A stretch of DNA of 64,000 bases, taken from NCBI RefSeq assembly GCF_003584015.1, contig NZ_QXFM01000007.1, forward strand, positions 28,388 to 92,387. The letters are read 5' to 3'. Shown in pieces: positions 55,025-64,000 of this stretch; position 1 is the first letter of the stretch; each line of letters starts with the position of its first letter. The notes beneath the pieces were generated by a model. It had not been told where the DNA came from. It made no database searches and saw nothing but the letters and a program-made list of their open reading frames with translations. This DNA is from Aurantiacibacter xanthus (lineage in GTDB: Bacteria; Pseudomonadota; Alphaproteobacteria; Sphingomonadales; Sphingomonadaceae). The position numbers and the translations under genes were made by a program.

Positions 55025-58000
55025 TCATCGCGCCCCGCCGGGCGCAGTGCAGGCGGGCAGGTCCGGCATTTCGCCCGGGCCACCGTGCGGACCGCGGATC
55101 AGGCCCCGCAGCGTGCTTGCCACGTCCTGATAGGCAGCTTGCGCGGCCTCATGATCCGGCCAGCACGCCAGCGTGTGGATGAAATCGTCCGGCCTCACGA
55201 CCGCAGGACGCCCCGGATAGGGCACTGGCTCGTCGCTTTCCATGAAGCGCACCTGCAGCGCGGCATCACGCACAAGGCGGCTCGCCGTCCCGGTCTGGCC
55301 TTCCATGCCGAGGATCCGCGCGAAATAGAGTCGTTCGCCAGCAAGCATCCCAGGATGGCGCTCGATATAGCCGAGCAAGCTATCCACCGGCACCTGCCCG
55401 CCGCCCGCTTCCGCCACGGCAAGCGCCAGCAGGACAGCGTGGGGTGACGCGTCCTCGCTCACCTCTGCCGGCTGTCCGGTGGCTGCCAGCCCCCGCCCTG
55501 CGGCGCGATAGAGATCGATGTAGCCGCCACGATCCTTGTCACCGATGGCAGACAGCAGCGTGACCACCAGTTCGCTCACCTCAGGCGAAAACGCCGGATG
55601 GCTCTGATCGAGACCGGCTTCGGCAAGGCCTTGCGCGATATCCTCGCGGCGAAGCGTCGGCACCGGGCTGTCGGGTTCGGGCGGCTGGGCCGAACGGCGC
55701 CAGGCCATGCGCAAATCGCGCAGGACATCGCTCCCGCCCGCAAGAACCTCGCGAGCAAGCCCCGCGCCCGCAGGCTCGTACTGCGGATCTGCCACGCCGG
55801 CAGCCGGATTGGCGACAAGGCGGGCCAGCGCCGCTTGCGGTCGAGCCTCGACAAGGTCCGCCAGCAACACGCTCGCCAGCGCCGTCATGCCCGAGCGCGG
55901 CAGGCTTGCAGGAGGCGTTGCAATCGCTGTCCACGCCGCCGCGTCGTCAAGCGGTGTTCCGGCCGCCGCCGCGCGCTGCTCGGCCTGCGCGGCATCGCCC
56001 GGATCGTCGCGCAACAGCAAGGCTGCCGCGAGCGCCATGCCCGCCCCCCGGTCACCGCCCACGCGGGCGAGATAGTCCTGCAACAGGCCAATCGTGTCGC
56101 CCGGTTCGGACAGCGCGCGACGCGCCAACAGCAGACCCGAAACCCAATCGCCGTTCGCCGGATCGATCGCAACGAGCCGCTCGAACACGCGCAGGACCAA
56201 GGCGTCAGGAATGTCGCGCCCCAGCGCTTCTGTGAAAGGACCGGTGTAAAAGGCGGCCGCCTCAGCGGGCGACGGTGCGGCCCGGGCAAGGAAGCGATCG
56301 ACATCGGCATTCGCTTCCTCGGCGAACCATCGTTGCTCGATACCCGGGAGATAATCGACGGTGCGCGCAGCCGTACGCGTCTCCTGATGCAGGCGGCGCA
56401 GCAGCGCGAGCGCAGTGGCCCTGTCGTCAGCATACCAGGCGCGCAGCATCTGCGGCATGGCCGCCCCGTCGGCAAAACGGCGGGCCAGCGCATCGGCGCC
56501 CGCCAGCAGCACTTCGCGGTTCGCGGCGGGTGCGTCGAAGATCAGCAGGGTGGGCGCAAACCAGGCGGCGGTGTTATCCTCGGCCCCGCGTCCACTGCCT
56601 GCCTGTCGCTCGACCGCGGCGATAACCCGCTGACGCTGAGCCTCGTCGAGGTCACCCATGACGAGTTTGCCGAACAGGTCGCGCGCCAGTGTGTTGTCGA
56701 TGCCGGTGGCGACGCCGCGCTCGACCAGCCTTTCGTAAAGCGTCACGGTCTCGTCGGTGGAGAAGCGCCCGATCATCGCCGCGATACCATCGGCAGCATC
56801 GGCTTCGCCACGGCGCGACTGGACCGACAGCGGCATTGCCGTCGAGCGCCCCGACGCAATGCGGTCGATCATCGTTGCATGATCCAGCGCGGATTCGCCG
56901 ATAGCCGCCTCCAGTTCGTCGTAGCGCGAAGGGGCCGAGTTGAGGATGTCGAAGGCCACCGCACTGCGTTGGGCGGGTGGGATCGGGGTCCAGACGATCG
57001 CGCGGAAGGCCTCGGCTGGAAGCGCTTCCAGCGCATCGAGGACAAAGCCCACCAGCAGGCCGCGCGGCGGACGCGGGGGCCCCTCGCCCAGGGGCCGCGC
57101 ACGCTCGTCCGCATCGTCCGCGATCACCTGAGCGAGCAGTTCGGCCAGCCATTCGCGATCCAGCCTCGCCAGAGCGAGATGCGCGGCGAGGAAGACGTTG
57201 CCGCTGTCCCGCGCCTGCACGGCCAGAGCCTCGTCGATGGCGACAGCATCGGGCTGCGGGAGCGAGGTGAGGTGACGGCGATAGGCAAGCTCGCGCTGCG
57301 CCAGCAGATCGGCAGGAAAGGCCTCGGACAGCGCAGCCTGCACTTGCGCCGCCGCCCCGGCATCGCCGCGCGCGGCAGCAATGCGCCAGGCAGCATCGGC
57401 GGCCAGTCGCAGGCGCACGTGGCTTGCATAGCCGGCCCCCGCCACCCGCGCTGCCGCAGCATCCCGCACGAGGGCGACGAGCCGCTGCATGGTGGCATCG
57501 CCGGCAGCTCCCGCTGGCATGGTCGCTACAAGGCCCTCCACCAGCGTGGCATAAAAGCGGCGGACATCGAGACCGGTTTCGCTGGCAGGATCAAGCGCCT
57601 CGCCCGTCGCCGCTTGCCGCACGATCAGGGAGGCGAGCCCATCGGCATACCAGTCATGGGCAAGCCGCTCCTGCCCCATGGCCTCGCGCAGGATCGAGGT
57701 CGCCACGATCAGCCCCGGATTGCGCCGGTCGCGCAGCAGCGCCAGTGCATAGTGATCGAGCGCCTGATCGTACCGCCCCACGGCCGCGTAGGCGCGCGCG
57801 CGGATCTCGTCGGTGTTCACCAGCCCGCCCAGATCGCCCATCATCGCGAAGGCGCGCGCCGCATCGCTCACCTTGCGCACGGCCAGAAGCGCGGTGCCGA
57901 TCTCGGCATAGGTCTCCGGCGGAAATTCCACGCCCAGCGCTATCAGACGCTGGCCGTAGACGGCCCGTTGTTCGGGATCGGCGGTCGTCCCGTCCGCGCC

Positions 58001-60493
58001 TGGCTTGGCCGGGTCCGCCATTGCCACCAGCCGGCGCAGGATATCGGCCCGCTGGCCGCCTGCTGCGGGCAGAAGCATCTCGGTCGCGCGCAGTTGATCG
58101 CCCAATACACCACCTGCCGCCGCCACATCCGCGATCTGCGCATAGAGATCGAGATCGCCGCCACCGCCCAGCACCTCGTCGAGCAGCCGCAAGCGCAGGA
58201 ACCGAAGGGCAGCATTCATACGCTGCGCCAGCACCGGCGCCTCGCCACCCTGCCCCCGCGATGCTCCCATCAGCGCATCGGCGGCAACAGCGCGCGAGGC
58301 CGCGTCCGGTGCCATGGTGAGCGCATAGCTTGCCACGGCGAGTGCCTCACCGCCGCGCTCTTGCCCGGCAAGGATCTTGGTCAGTTGCATCAGATCATCG
58401 CCCCGATCCGGAGACAGAGCGACGGCACGCCGATAGCTGGAGATGGCCCGCTCGTGGAGCGAGGCAAGCTCGTAGATCGCCGCCGCGCGCGATGCCGCCT
58501 CGGCGCTGCCCGAAGCCTGCGCGGAGGCGGCATCGAGCTGCGCGATCAGTCCATCGATCGCGGCCTGCTGGTCATCGGCGGAGCGGAACGCCCCCGGCTG
58601 GGCGAGCACGGCGAGAATGCGCTGGCGCAAATATATGTCGGCATGTTCAGCATCGAGCTGCGCCAGCCGGCGCAGTGCGTCGTCGAGTGCAGCATAGTCC
58701 CCGGTGCGGGCATGGATTGCGACCAGTTCGCGCAGGCGATCCTGCTCGTTCAGCCCCGCGCTCGCGGCAAAGCGGGTGATCGCGTCGCGGGCCTGCGCCC
58801 GCTCCCCCTCGGCCAACCGAATTGCCACCACCAGGGCAAGCGCACTGCGGCTGCCGCTCGCAGCAAGCTCGCGCTCCGCATCGCCGGCAAGGGTGTCGAG
58901 CTGACCGGTGCGCTTGCCGAGACGGACGATCCGCGTTTCGAGAAAGCTGCGCCGGGCGGGAAGCTCGCTTGCTCGCCACAATTTGCGCCATGTAGCCAGA
59001 GCCGCATCGTCCTGCCCAGACTGTTCGAGCAGGTCTGCAACGTGAACCTGATGATCGTAGTCCAGCAGGCCCTGCGCGGAAAGATCGTCCAGCACCGCGA
59101 GGGCGGCATCGAGGTCGCCCAGCCGTTCGTAAGCATCGGCAAGTTCAGCACGCATGGCATCGCCGCGCGGCATGATCTCCGCCAGCCGGTCAAGCGTGGC
59201 GCGCGCCGCCGCATCGTCGCCGCGTGCAGAGAACGCATCGAACAGGAACAGCTGCGCGGCGATGGCAACTGAAGGGTTCCGAGCCAGAACACGGATGCGC
59301 GCGATGGCAGCCTCGTCGAGGCCCATGCCGATCATCGCGCGCGCCGCCTCGATCTGCGCCTCCGGCGGCGGGGCGGAAGCGAAGAAGCGGTCGAACACCT
59401 CCAGCGCCTGTGCCTCCTCGCCATTGGCAAGATGCAACAGGGCAAGACGCACATAGGCATCCGGATCGCGGGGCCGAGCGGCGATGGTGCGGCTGAATTC
59501 CTCGGCAATGGCGGCACGGTCGTCCGTGATACGGTCGATCTCGATGCGCATGTCGCGCGCGGCCGCATCGTCGCGGTCGGCGAGCAACGCGCGGGCCGCA
59601 CCGTAGTCACCGCCGCGCAGCAGCAGAGCGATCCGCGCATCGGCGCTGTCAACGTCGGTTCGCCCGGCAAGGCGGCTGGCGAGCGCCTTGCGAGCAGCCT
59701 CGTCGGGCGCGCTTTCGGCGAGCAAAGCCAGCGCATAGCGCCTGTCGCCCGCAGTCCGCGCCCGGTCGAGCGCCTGCCAGGCGTGGCGCGCGGCCGCTGT
59801 AGTGTCTCCCGCTTTTAGCGCCTGCTCGGCCAGCATCAGCGCACCCTGCAACGTCGCCGCCTCGGGCGTTACGCTGCCGAGCCGCTCGGCGGCCGCAGCG
59901 TAGCCGTCAAGCGCGAGAACCTGCGCCGCCGACTGCCTCGTTACGACACCTGCCTCGGCAAGATCGACAACAGGCTCGCCTTCCACACCGGGATCGAGCA
60001 ACGCCAGACGCCGCGCAAGCGCAGCCTTTTGCGGCGCTGAAATAGCCAGATCGCGGGCCCGTTCGTAAGCCATACGGGCGCCGAGCGGGTCGTCGCGCAG
60101 CAGTGCAAGATCGCCTTGCAGGACTTCGCCGTCGTGGCTGGCAGCGATGGCATTGGCCGCTTGCGCCCGCATCGCCGCACCGTCGAGATCGCCGCCGCGC
60201 CACAGCACCAGCGCCGCCGCCCGCCGGGCATTGGCACGCTGTGCGGGAGCCAGTGCGCTGTCGGCGGCCAGCGCATCGAACACTGCCGCAGCATCGGTGC
60301 CCTCCACCAGGGCTTGCCGCGCGAACCGGTCAACGGCGGCGCGGTCGAGCCGGTCTCCGGCAACAATCGCGCGTGCCGGGGCACTGGCGACAGCGGGAGC
60401 GTGAGCGGGCGTGGTCTGCGCGCAGGCAGGCACGGCCGCCGCCAGGGCAATGGCCGCTACCCCGCAATGAAGGACAAGGCGAAGGGCGTTCAC
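55025..60493 (-). CDS. Giant exported tetratricopeptide-like protein, 1822 aa
   Basis: An 1822-residue protein with a signal peptide (to ACAQ-TTPAH) and, after it, almost pure alanine-rich helical repeats of TPR/Sel1 type throughout, for example LAELADAYERLGDLDAALAVLDDL and IRARAYAAVGRYDQALDHYALALLRDRRNP. No catalytic motif is seen, so a periplasmic scaffold is likely. The frame is unbroken over 5.4 kb with even codon use. It overlaps the upstream VWA gene by 4 bp (ATGA). Its size is far beyond the usual BatC-type TPR partner of VWA proteins. I do not recognise a named family. Confidence 0.85.
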   Translation of the reverse strand: MNALRLVLHCGVAAIALAAAVPACAQTTPAHAPAVASAPARAIVAGDRLDRAAVDRFARQALVEGTDAAAVFDALAADSALAPAQRANARRAAALVLWRGGDLDGAAMRAQAANAIAASHDGEVLQGDLALLRDDPLGARMAYERARDLAISAPQKAALARRLALLDPGVEGEPVVDLAEAGVVTRQSAAQVLALDGYAAAAERLGSVTPEAATLQGALMLAEQALKAGDTTAAARHAWQALDRARTAGDRRYALALLAESAPDEAARKALASRLAGRTDVDSADARIALLLRGGDYGAARALLADRDDAAARDMRIEIDRITDDRAAIAEEFSRTIAARPRDPDAYVRLALLHLANGEEAQALEVFDRFFASAPPPEAQIEAARAMIGMGLDEAAIARIRVLARNPSVAIAAQLFLFDAFSARGDDAAARATLDRLAEIMPRGDAMRAELADAYERLGDLDAALAVLDDLSAQGLLDYDHQVHVADLLEQSGQDDAALATWRKLWRASELPARRSFLETRIVRLGKRTGQLDTLAGDAERELAASGSRSALALVVAIRLAEGERAQARDAITRFAASAGLNEQDRLRELVAIHARTGDYAALDDALRRLAQLDAEHADIYLRQRILAVLAQPGAFRSADDQQAAIDGLIAQLDAASAQASGSAEAASRAAAIYELASLHERAISSYRRAVALSPDRGDDLMQLTKILAGQERGGEALAVASYALTMAPDAASRAVAADALMGASRGQGGEAPVLAQRMNAALRFLRLRLLDEVLGGGGDLDLYAQIADVAAAGGVLGDQLRATEMLLPAAGGQRADILRRLVAMADPAKPGADGTTADPEQRAVYGQRLIALGVEFPPETYAEIGTALLAVRKVSDAARAFAMMGDLGGLVNTDEIRARAYAAVGRYDQALDHYALALLRDRRNPGLIVATSILREAMGQERLAHDWYADGLASLIVRQAATGEALDPASETGLDVRRFYATLVEGLVATMPAGAAGDATMQRLVALVRDAAAARVAGAGYASHVRLRLAADAAWRIAAARGDAGAAAQVQAALSEAFPADLLAQRELAYRRHLTSLPQPDAVAIDEALAVQARDSGNVFLAAHLALARLDREWLAELLAQVIADDADERARPLGEGPPRPPRGLLVGFVLDALEALPAEAFRAIVWTPIPPAQRSAVAFDILNSAPSRYDELEAAIGESALDHATMIDRIASGRSTAMPLSVQSRRGEADAADGIAAMIGRFSTDETVTLYERLVERGVATGIDNTLARDLFGKLVMGDLDEAQRQRVIAAVERQAGSGRGAEDNTAAWFAPTLLIFDAPAANREVLLAGADALARRFADGAAMPQMLRAWYADDRATALALLRRLHQETRTAARTVDYLPGIEQRWFAEEANADVDRFLARAAPSPAEAAAFYTGPFTEALGRDIPDALVLRVFERLVAIDPANGDWVSGLLLARRALSEPGDTIGLLQDYLARVGGDRGAGMALAAALLLRDDPGDAAQAEQRAAAAGTPLDDAAAWTAIATPPASLPRSGMTALASVLLADLVEARPQAALARLVANPAAGVADPQYEPAGAGLAREVLAGGSDVLRDLRMAWRRSAQPPEPDSPVPTLRREDIAQGLAEAGLDQSHPAFSPEVSELVVTLLSAIGDKDRGGYIDLYRAAGRGLAATGQPAEVSEDASPHAVLLALAVAEAGGGQVPVDSLLGYIERHPGMLAGERLYFARILGMEGQTGTASRLVRDAALQVRFMESDEPVPYPGRPAVVRPDDFIHTLACWPDHEAAQAAYQDVASTLRGLIRGPHGGPGEMPDLPACTAPGGAR

Positions 60494-62910
60494 GCGAACC
60501 TCTCTTTGCGGGGCAGCCGACGCAGCGCGACGTCGGCCAGATAAAGCAACAGCGCCAACAGAGCCAACCAGCGTGCCAGAGCGAACACGTCGTGACCGGT
60601 GCCCGATCCGTCAGGCCAGACGGGCAAGCGCTCGCCTGCCTGCACGGACACGCCACCGCTTGCGATGGCCAGTTCGCCCACAGGCATGACCCGGTCGACA
60701 GGCCCTGCCCCCTGCGACGGCGGAACGACCAGACGGCGCGACCGGCCCGCTTGCGAAACCTCGATCCGCACCTCCTGCCGCGGGTCGGCAGCGATGGTGG
60801 CAGTGTAGTGAGCGGGTCCGGCGGCCAAGGCCTCGACCACGCGAAGATCGCCATCCGTGCCGATGGCCGCCCGGATCTGCGGGGTGCCCGCTCCCTCACC
60901 CTCGCGCCGGACGTCGACTACTACGCGCCCCTCCTCACGCCGGGCTTCCAGCGCGAGATCTTCCACCCGCTGCGCGGTGCCTGCCAGCACCCGGCCGAGC
61001 CAGGGGCCATAGTCGCGCCAGCGGCGCCATTCGGCAGTACCCGCACCGAGCGGATCGACCGCCATCGCAGTGACCCGTCCCGCGCCGCGCTGCCAGGTGG
61101 CGAGCAACGGCTTGCCGCCATCGACGCTGGCAAGCACCCGCGCACTGGGCCGCACCCGGGCCGGGACAAAGCCATCGACGGGCGGAACTGCGGCCATCGG
61201 TGTGCCCGCCCACCAGCCGGTTTGCGGATCGGTGCGGACCGCCTGGCGTCCCGCCACCCATGCTTCCGCCGGTTTGACGGTGGGCCGCGCGAAATCGATC
61301 TGCACCAGCGAGAACTCATCGCGCACCGCATAGTAGCGCCCGCGCCCCCACCGCGCCCAGTCCGCCATGCGCTGTTCGCCTTCGGGATCGCTGCCGACGA
61401 GGACGGTGGACAGGTTGATCGAATCGCGGGCGATGAAGCGGATCAGGTCTTCGTAGCGTTCCTGCTCCACCCCGGCATCGGAAATGACCAGAATGTGCTT
61501 GTAACGAGCATTCACCCGGCGCAGCCCGAACAGGGCTTCCTGAATCGCGGGATAGAGAACGCTCGCCCCCTTGGCCTCCATGCGGCCGATCACGCGCTCG
61601 ATGGCGGCGGTGTCGCGCGCGGGCTGCATCGGCACCGCCCATTGCCGCGCGCCGTAGAATTCGACCACGCCGACCTGATCCTGTTCCGTCAGACGCGACA
61701 CCGCCAGCCGCGCGGTCTGCTTGGCCATTTCGAGCAGCTTGCCCTGCATCGAACCCGACGAATCGATCACGATGGCAAGGGCGACACTGGGCCTTTCGAT
61801 CTCGCGCTTGCCTTCGAATGTCATGGGTATTGCCGCAGCCAATGGCCCGGAGCTTGCCGAATCGGCAAGGGCGCCCCCGCCCCCAACAAACATCCCCAGC
61901 CCGCGATCGGTAACAGCGGTTCTGAGGGCCCGCTGGCTGCTGATTGGAAGCCGCGCAAGCGAGACGTCGTCGAGCATGACGAGATCGAAGGCCGCAAAGT
62001 CGCTGGCCTCATCAGGTTGCAAGGCGCGCACCGCGAAACCGGGGCCGAGCAGAGCCTGAAGCGGACCCTCACCGCCGCCGACACCCCGTAACAAGCCGAT
62101 GCGCAAGGGATCGTCGCCTGCCACGGTGACGGGCAGCGATTGTCCTGCCGCGCCAGCGATCCGCACTGCCAGGTTACGGAACCCGGCATCGCGCCGTGCA
62201 AGCGGGAGGGTAAGCTGCGCGGTGCCGTCGAGATCGACAGGTGCGGAACGGGCCAGCACCCTTGCGCCATCGACCAGTTCCGCCACCGTTGCCCGCCCTG
62301 TTCCGGCCAGCGTCACCTCCACGCTCGCAGGCGTTGCGGCTCCGCCCGCATCTGCGCTGGCCGAAACGACCCGCGCCTCCCCTTGCGGTCCGTGGATGGC
62401 GATATGGTCCAGCTGCAAGCCACGCGCGGCCACGGCCTGTCCGCCCGCTGCCCATGTGTCGCCACGGTCGCGCGGGTCCGCAATGAGCGCGATACTGCCG
62501 CGCTCGCCGGGGGCAATGGCGGCCTGCGCTTCGGCCAGTGCGTCGTCGAGCGAAGCCTCATCCGGCAGGACGATCCGCGCGCGATCCGCAACCGGCAGGG
62601 GCTCGCCCCCCAGTTGCACGACCGTAAGCCGGTCCTGTGGGCGTGCTGCCGCAACCATGCGTTCGAGCACCTGCCGCGCCGTGCCGCGGGCAGCATCGCC
62701 CAGCCACGCCCGCTGGTCGACCACGAGCACCCGCTGCGCCGCATCGTCATCCCGCAAAATGACGGGCTGCGCCAAGGCGAGCACGATCGCGCCGATCATC
62801 GCGCCACGCACAATACGGTGCCAGAGCGGGCGGCTCCGCCCCGCCCGGAAGGCCAGCGGCACCAGTACGCCCAACCACAGTGCCAGAGGCTGGAGGAGAA
62901 CGGCGCTCAT
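60490..62910 (-). CDS. VWA domain membrane protein with GATase-like region
   Basis: An 806-residue inner-membrane protein. Two N-terminal helices (about 6-22 and 36-52), a region near 270-365 resembling a class I glutamine amidotransferase-like fold without a clear nucleophile cysteine, then a VWA domain with MIDAS DSSGSM at 383-388 and DAGVEQER-type metal loop near 490, and a C-terminal helix (about 775-797). VWA proteins of this type work with MoxR ATPases and BatA-like partners. Start at 62910. Overlaps both neighbours by 4 bp. Confidence 0.88.
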   Translation of the reverse strand: MSAVLLQPLALWLGVLVPLAFRAGRSRPLWHRIVRGAMIGAIVLALAQPVILRDDDAAQRVLVVDQRAWLGDAARGTARQVLERMVAAARPQDRLTVVQLGGEPLPVADRARIVLPDEASLDDALAEAQAAIAPGERGSIALIADPRDRGDTWAAGGQAVAARGLQLDHIAIHGPQGEARVVSASADAGGAATPASVEVTLAGTGRATVAELVDGARVLARSAPVDLDGTAQLTLPLARRDAGFRNLAVRIAGAAGQSLPVTVAGDDPLRIGLLRGVGGGEGPLQALLGPGFAVRALQPDEASDFAAFDLVMLDDVSLARLPISSQRALRTAVTDRGLGMFVGGGGALADSASSGPLAAAIPMTFEGKREIERPSVALAIVIDSSGSMQGKLLEMAKQTARLAVSRLTEQDQVGVVEFYGARQWAVPMQPARDTAAIERVIGRMEAKGASVLYPAIQEALFGLRRVNARYKHILVISDAGVEQERYEDLIRFIARDSINLSTVLVGSDPEGEQRMADWARWGRGRYYAVRDEFSLVQIDFARPTVKPAEAWVAGRQAVRTDPQTGWWAGTPMAAVPPVDGFVPARVRPSARVLASVDGGKPLLATWQRGAGRVTAMAVDPLGAGTAEWRRWRDYGPWLGRVLAGTAQRVEDLALEARREEGRVVVDVRREGEGAGTPQIRAAIGTDGDLRVVEALAAGPAHYTATIAADPRQEVRIEVSQAGRSRRLVVPPSQGAGPVDRVMPVGELAIASGGVSVQAGERLPVWPDGSGTGHDVFALARWLALLALLLYLADVALRRLPRKERFA

Positions 62911-64000
62911 GGAATACGCCTCTTCGCAACCAGCCACCACTCCACCAGTGCCAGCACGAGGCAAGCCAGCAGCACCGCGCTCAGCAACGAGAGCACGGGG
63001 CGCGATTGTTCCGCGCTTACGCGCAGTGGTGCTGGCCGGGCCATGGCGCGGGTAATCTGTTCGCCCGGCAAGTCGGCGGCGTCGCGGAAGGCGCTGTCGG
63101 GGCCACGGCCCGCGAGCCACAGAAGCATGCGCGACACCAGAACGGGCCGTGCCGCCTGCGCGGCCGGATCGCTGTTCTCCACCAGCAAGGCAGCCGGGAT
63201 CGTGATGCTCCGCTGGTCGGCTTGGTCAAGGGTGACGGTCGGCCGCGCCGGAGCGGCGGCTCGTTCGGCCCAGGGGGCAATTCCGGAAGCGTCGATCGAG
63301 CGGGCCAAAGCTGCAGCATCGCCGGGGTAGGCAAAGGTTAATGCTGCGGCCGGAGCCCGCTCGATCGAGAGACGGGGCAATACCCCGTCTCGTGCCCCGC
63401 CGACGATAACGTCGGCGTTATCTGCGTCACTGCGGACAAGTGCCGGATCGCGCGCCACAACACGCGCCACAATCGCCGGTGCATCCGCGCCGATGGCGAC
63501 GCGTACGGGCCGAAGCTCGGGCAACGTGACGGAGGCAGCGTCATCGGCGGGAAAGCCATCGCCCTTCACCAGCGTAGCGGAGAAACCCGCGCCATCGGCG
63601 GGCAGGTCGGCAACAAGGACCGCGCCATCGTCCAGGCGGTTCAGCGCTGCTGGCGGCAAGGTCGTGCCATTCACGGCAAGGCGCAGGTCAGCGGCAGGCA
63701 GGGCATGTCCGGCGGCATCGACCGCCCGCACCATCACATCGACCTTGCCCCACTGCCCCGATGCCGCCGGACCGCTGGACAGCGCAACAATGCCGCGGTT
63801 GTCCGCGACGGCATCGACGAAGAAGCCGGCTTCAAGTTCCGGGTTCGGCTTGGCTGGCAGTGCGGCGGCATAGCCGTAGTACCGCACCGCCCCGCGCGGA
63901 CGCAACGCCAGCCAGCGGCGAAAATCGTCAACCGTGCCGCCTGCCTCGACGCCGCCGAGGCGTTGGGTCAGCAGTTCGGCCGGCTCGCCCGGCCGCAGCA
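62907..64000 (-). CDS. BatA-like membrane protein, 3' part (runs off the right edge)
   Basis: At least 364 residues, open to base 64000 on the minus strand with no start in the window, so the gene is incomplete. The seen part is extracytoplasmic beta-rich sequence ending in one helix (LLSAVLLACLVLALVEWWLVAKRR), the layout of BatA and similar membrane proteins whose N-terminal helices would lie off the window. It is the first visible gene of the BatA-VWA-TPR operon and overlaps the VWA gene by ATGA. Confidence 0.75.
   Translation of the reverse strand, partial: LRPGEPAELLTQRLGGVEAGGTVDDFRRWLALRPRGAVRYYGYAAALPAKPNPELEAGFFVDAVADNRGIVALSSGPAASGQWGKVDVMVRAVDAAGHALPAADLRLAVNGTTLPPAALNRLDDGAVLVADLPADGAGFSATLVKGDGFPADDAASVTLPELRPVRVAIGADAPAIVARVVARDPALVRSDADNADVIVGGARDGVLPRLSIERAPAAALTFAYPGDAAALARSIDASGIAPWAERAAAPARPTVTLDQADQRSITIPAALLVENSDPAAQAARPVLVSRMLLWLAGRGPDSAFRDAADLPGEQITRAMARPAPLRVSAEQSRPVLSLLSAVLLACLVLALVEWWLVAKRRIP

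Noticed and set aside
55598..59272. A 1224-codon open frame on the plus strand
   Set aside because: It lies wholly antisense to the giant repeat protein. Alanine-rich, GC-rich genes leave long open antisense frames; it has an Arg/Gly/Pro-rich product and no ribosome site.
1..64000. CRISPR arrays, rRNA genes, tmRNA and insertion sequences
   Set aside because: No regularly spaced direct repeats, rRNA-like segments or transposase genes were seen; the only repeats are the palindromic families listed.

Overview
The window is GC-rich and reads as chromosome of an alphaproteobacterium, most likely a sphingomonad of the Erythrobacter/Porphyrobacter type (an inference from gene content and order). 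Supporting points are the rpsB-tsf-pyrH-frr-uppS-cdsA-dxr-rseP-bamA-skp-fabZ block, the ccmC-to-ccmI run, alphaproteobacterial LexA boxes (GAAC-N7-GAAC), general-stress (EcfG-type) promoters (GGAAC-N16/17-CGTT) and two families of dispersed palindromic repeats of a kind common in sphingomonads. Most genes are packed on the minus strand with ATGA, TGATG or TTGA overlaps.

Region 1-9.4 kb is a stress and accessory segment. It holds a DUF3008 protein and an SDR oxidoreductase, a two-component NHEJ operon (ku-mgtC-ligD), two very small hydrophilic proteins, a DUF421 membrane protein, a flavodoxin-like reductase and a class II fumarase gene broken by one in-frame TAG. Sequences resembling EcfG promoters precede several of these genes; two of them end only 8 nt before the ATG. 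From 8.9 to 10.9 kb an AT-rich patch and a tyrosine integrase lie next to an elongator tRNA-Met, which looks like a degraded integration site.

Region 10.9-29.7 kb is housekeeping: acpP-fabF-mltG, aspS, rnd, oxyR, pgsA, a ThDP enzyme, an EVE protein, a GGDEF/EAL protein with a deleted EAL core, then dapF-mtaB-ftsY-yciB. A GIY-YIG nuclease gene between rnd and oxyR is bracketed by repeats. Region 29.8-40 kb has kup, the cytochrome c maturation genes ccmC-D-E-F-G-H-I, a leucine-dehydrogenase-like gene, tRNA-His, a small 2OG-oxygenase/ABM/GFA operon and rpmE.

Region 40-53.5 kb is the envelope/translation super-cluster fabZ to rpsB, then psd-pssA. In the gap upstream of rpsB two perfect LexA boxes precede a previously unnamed 73-residue single-span membrane protein, the best candidate here for an undescribed function (SOS-induced, possibly a division checkpoint protein). 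Region 53.5-64 kb carries an orphan histidine kinase, an exported 1822-residue repeat protein, a VWA protein and the end of a BatA-like membrane protein, all overlapping in one minus-strand operon that leaves the window at the right edge.
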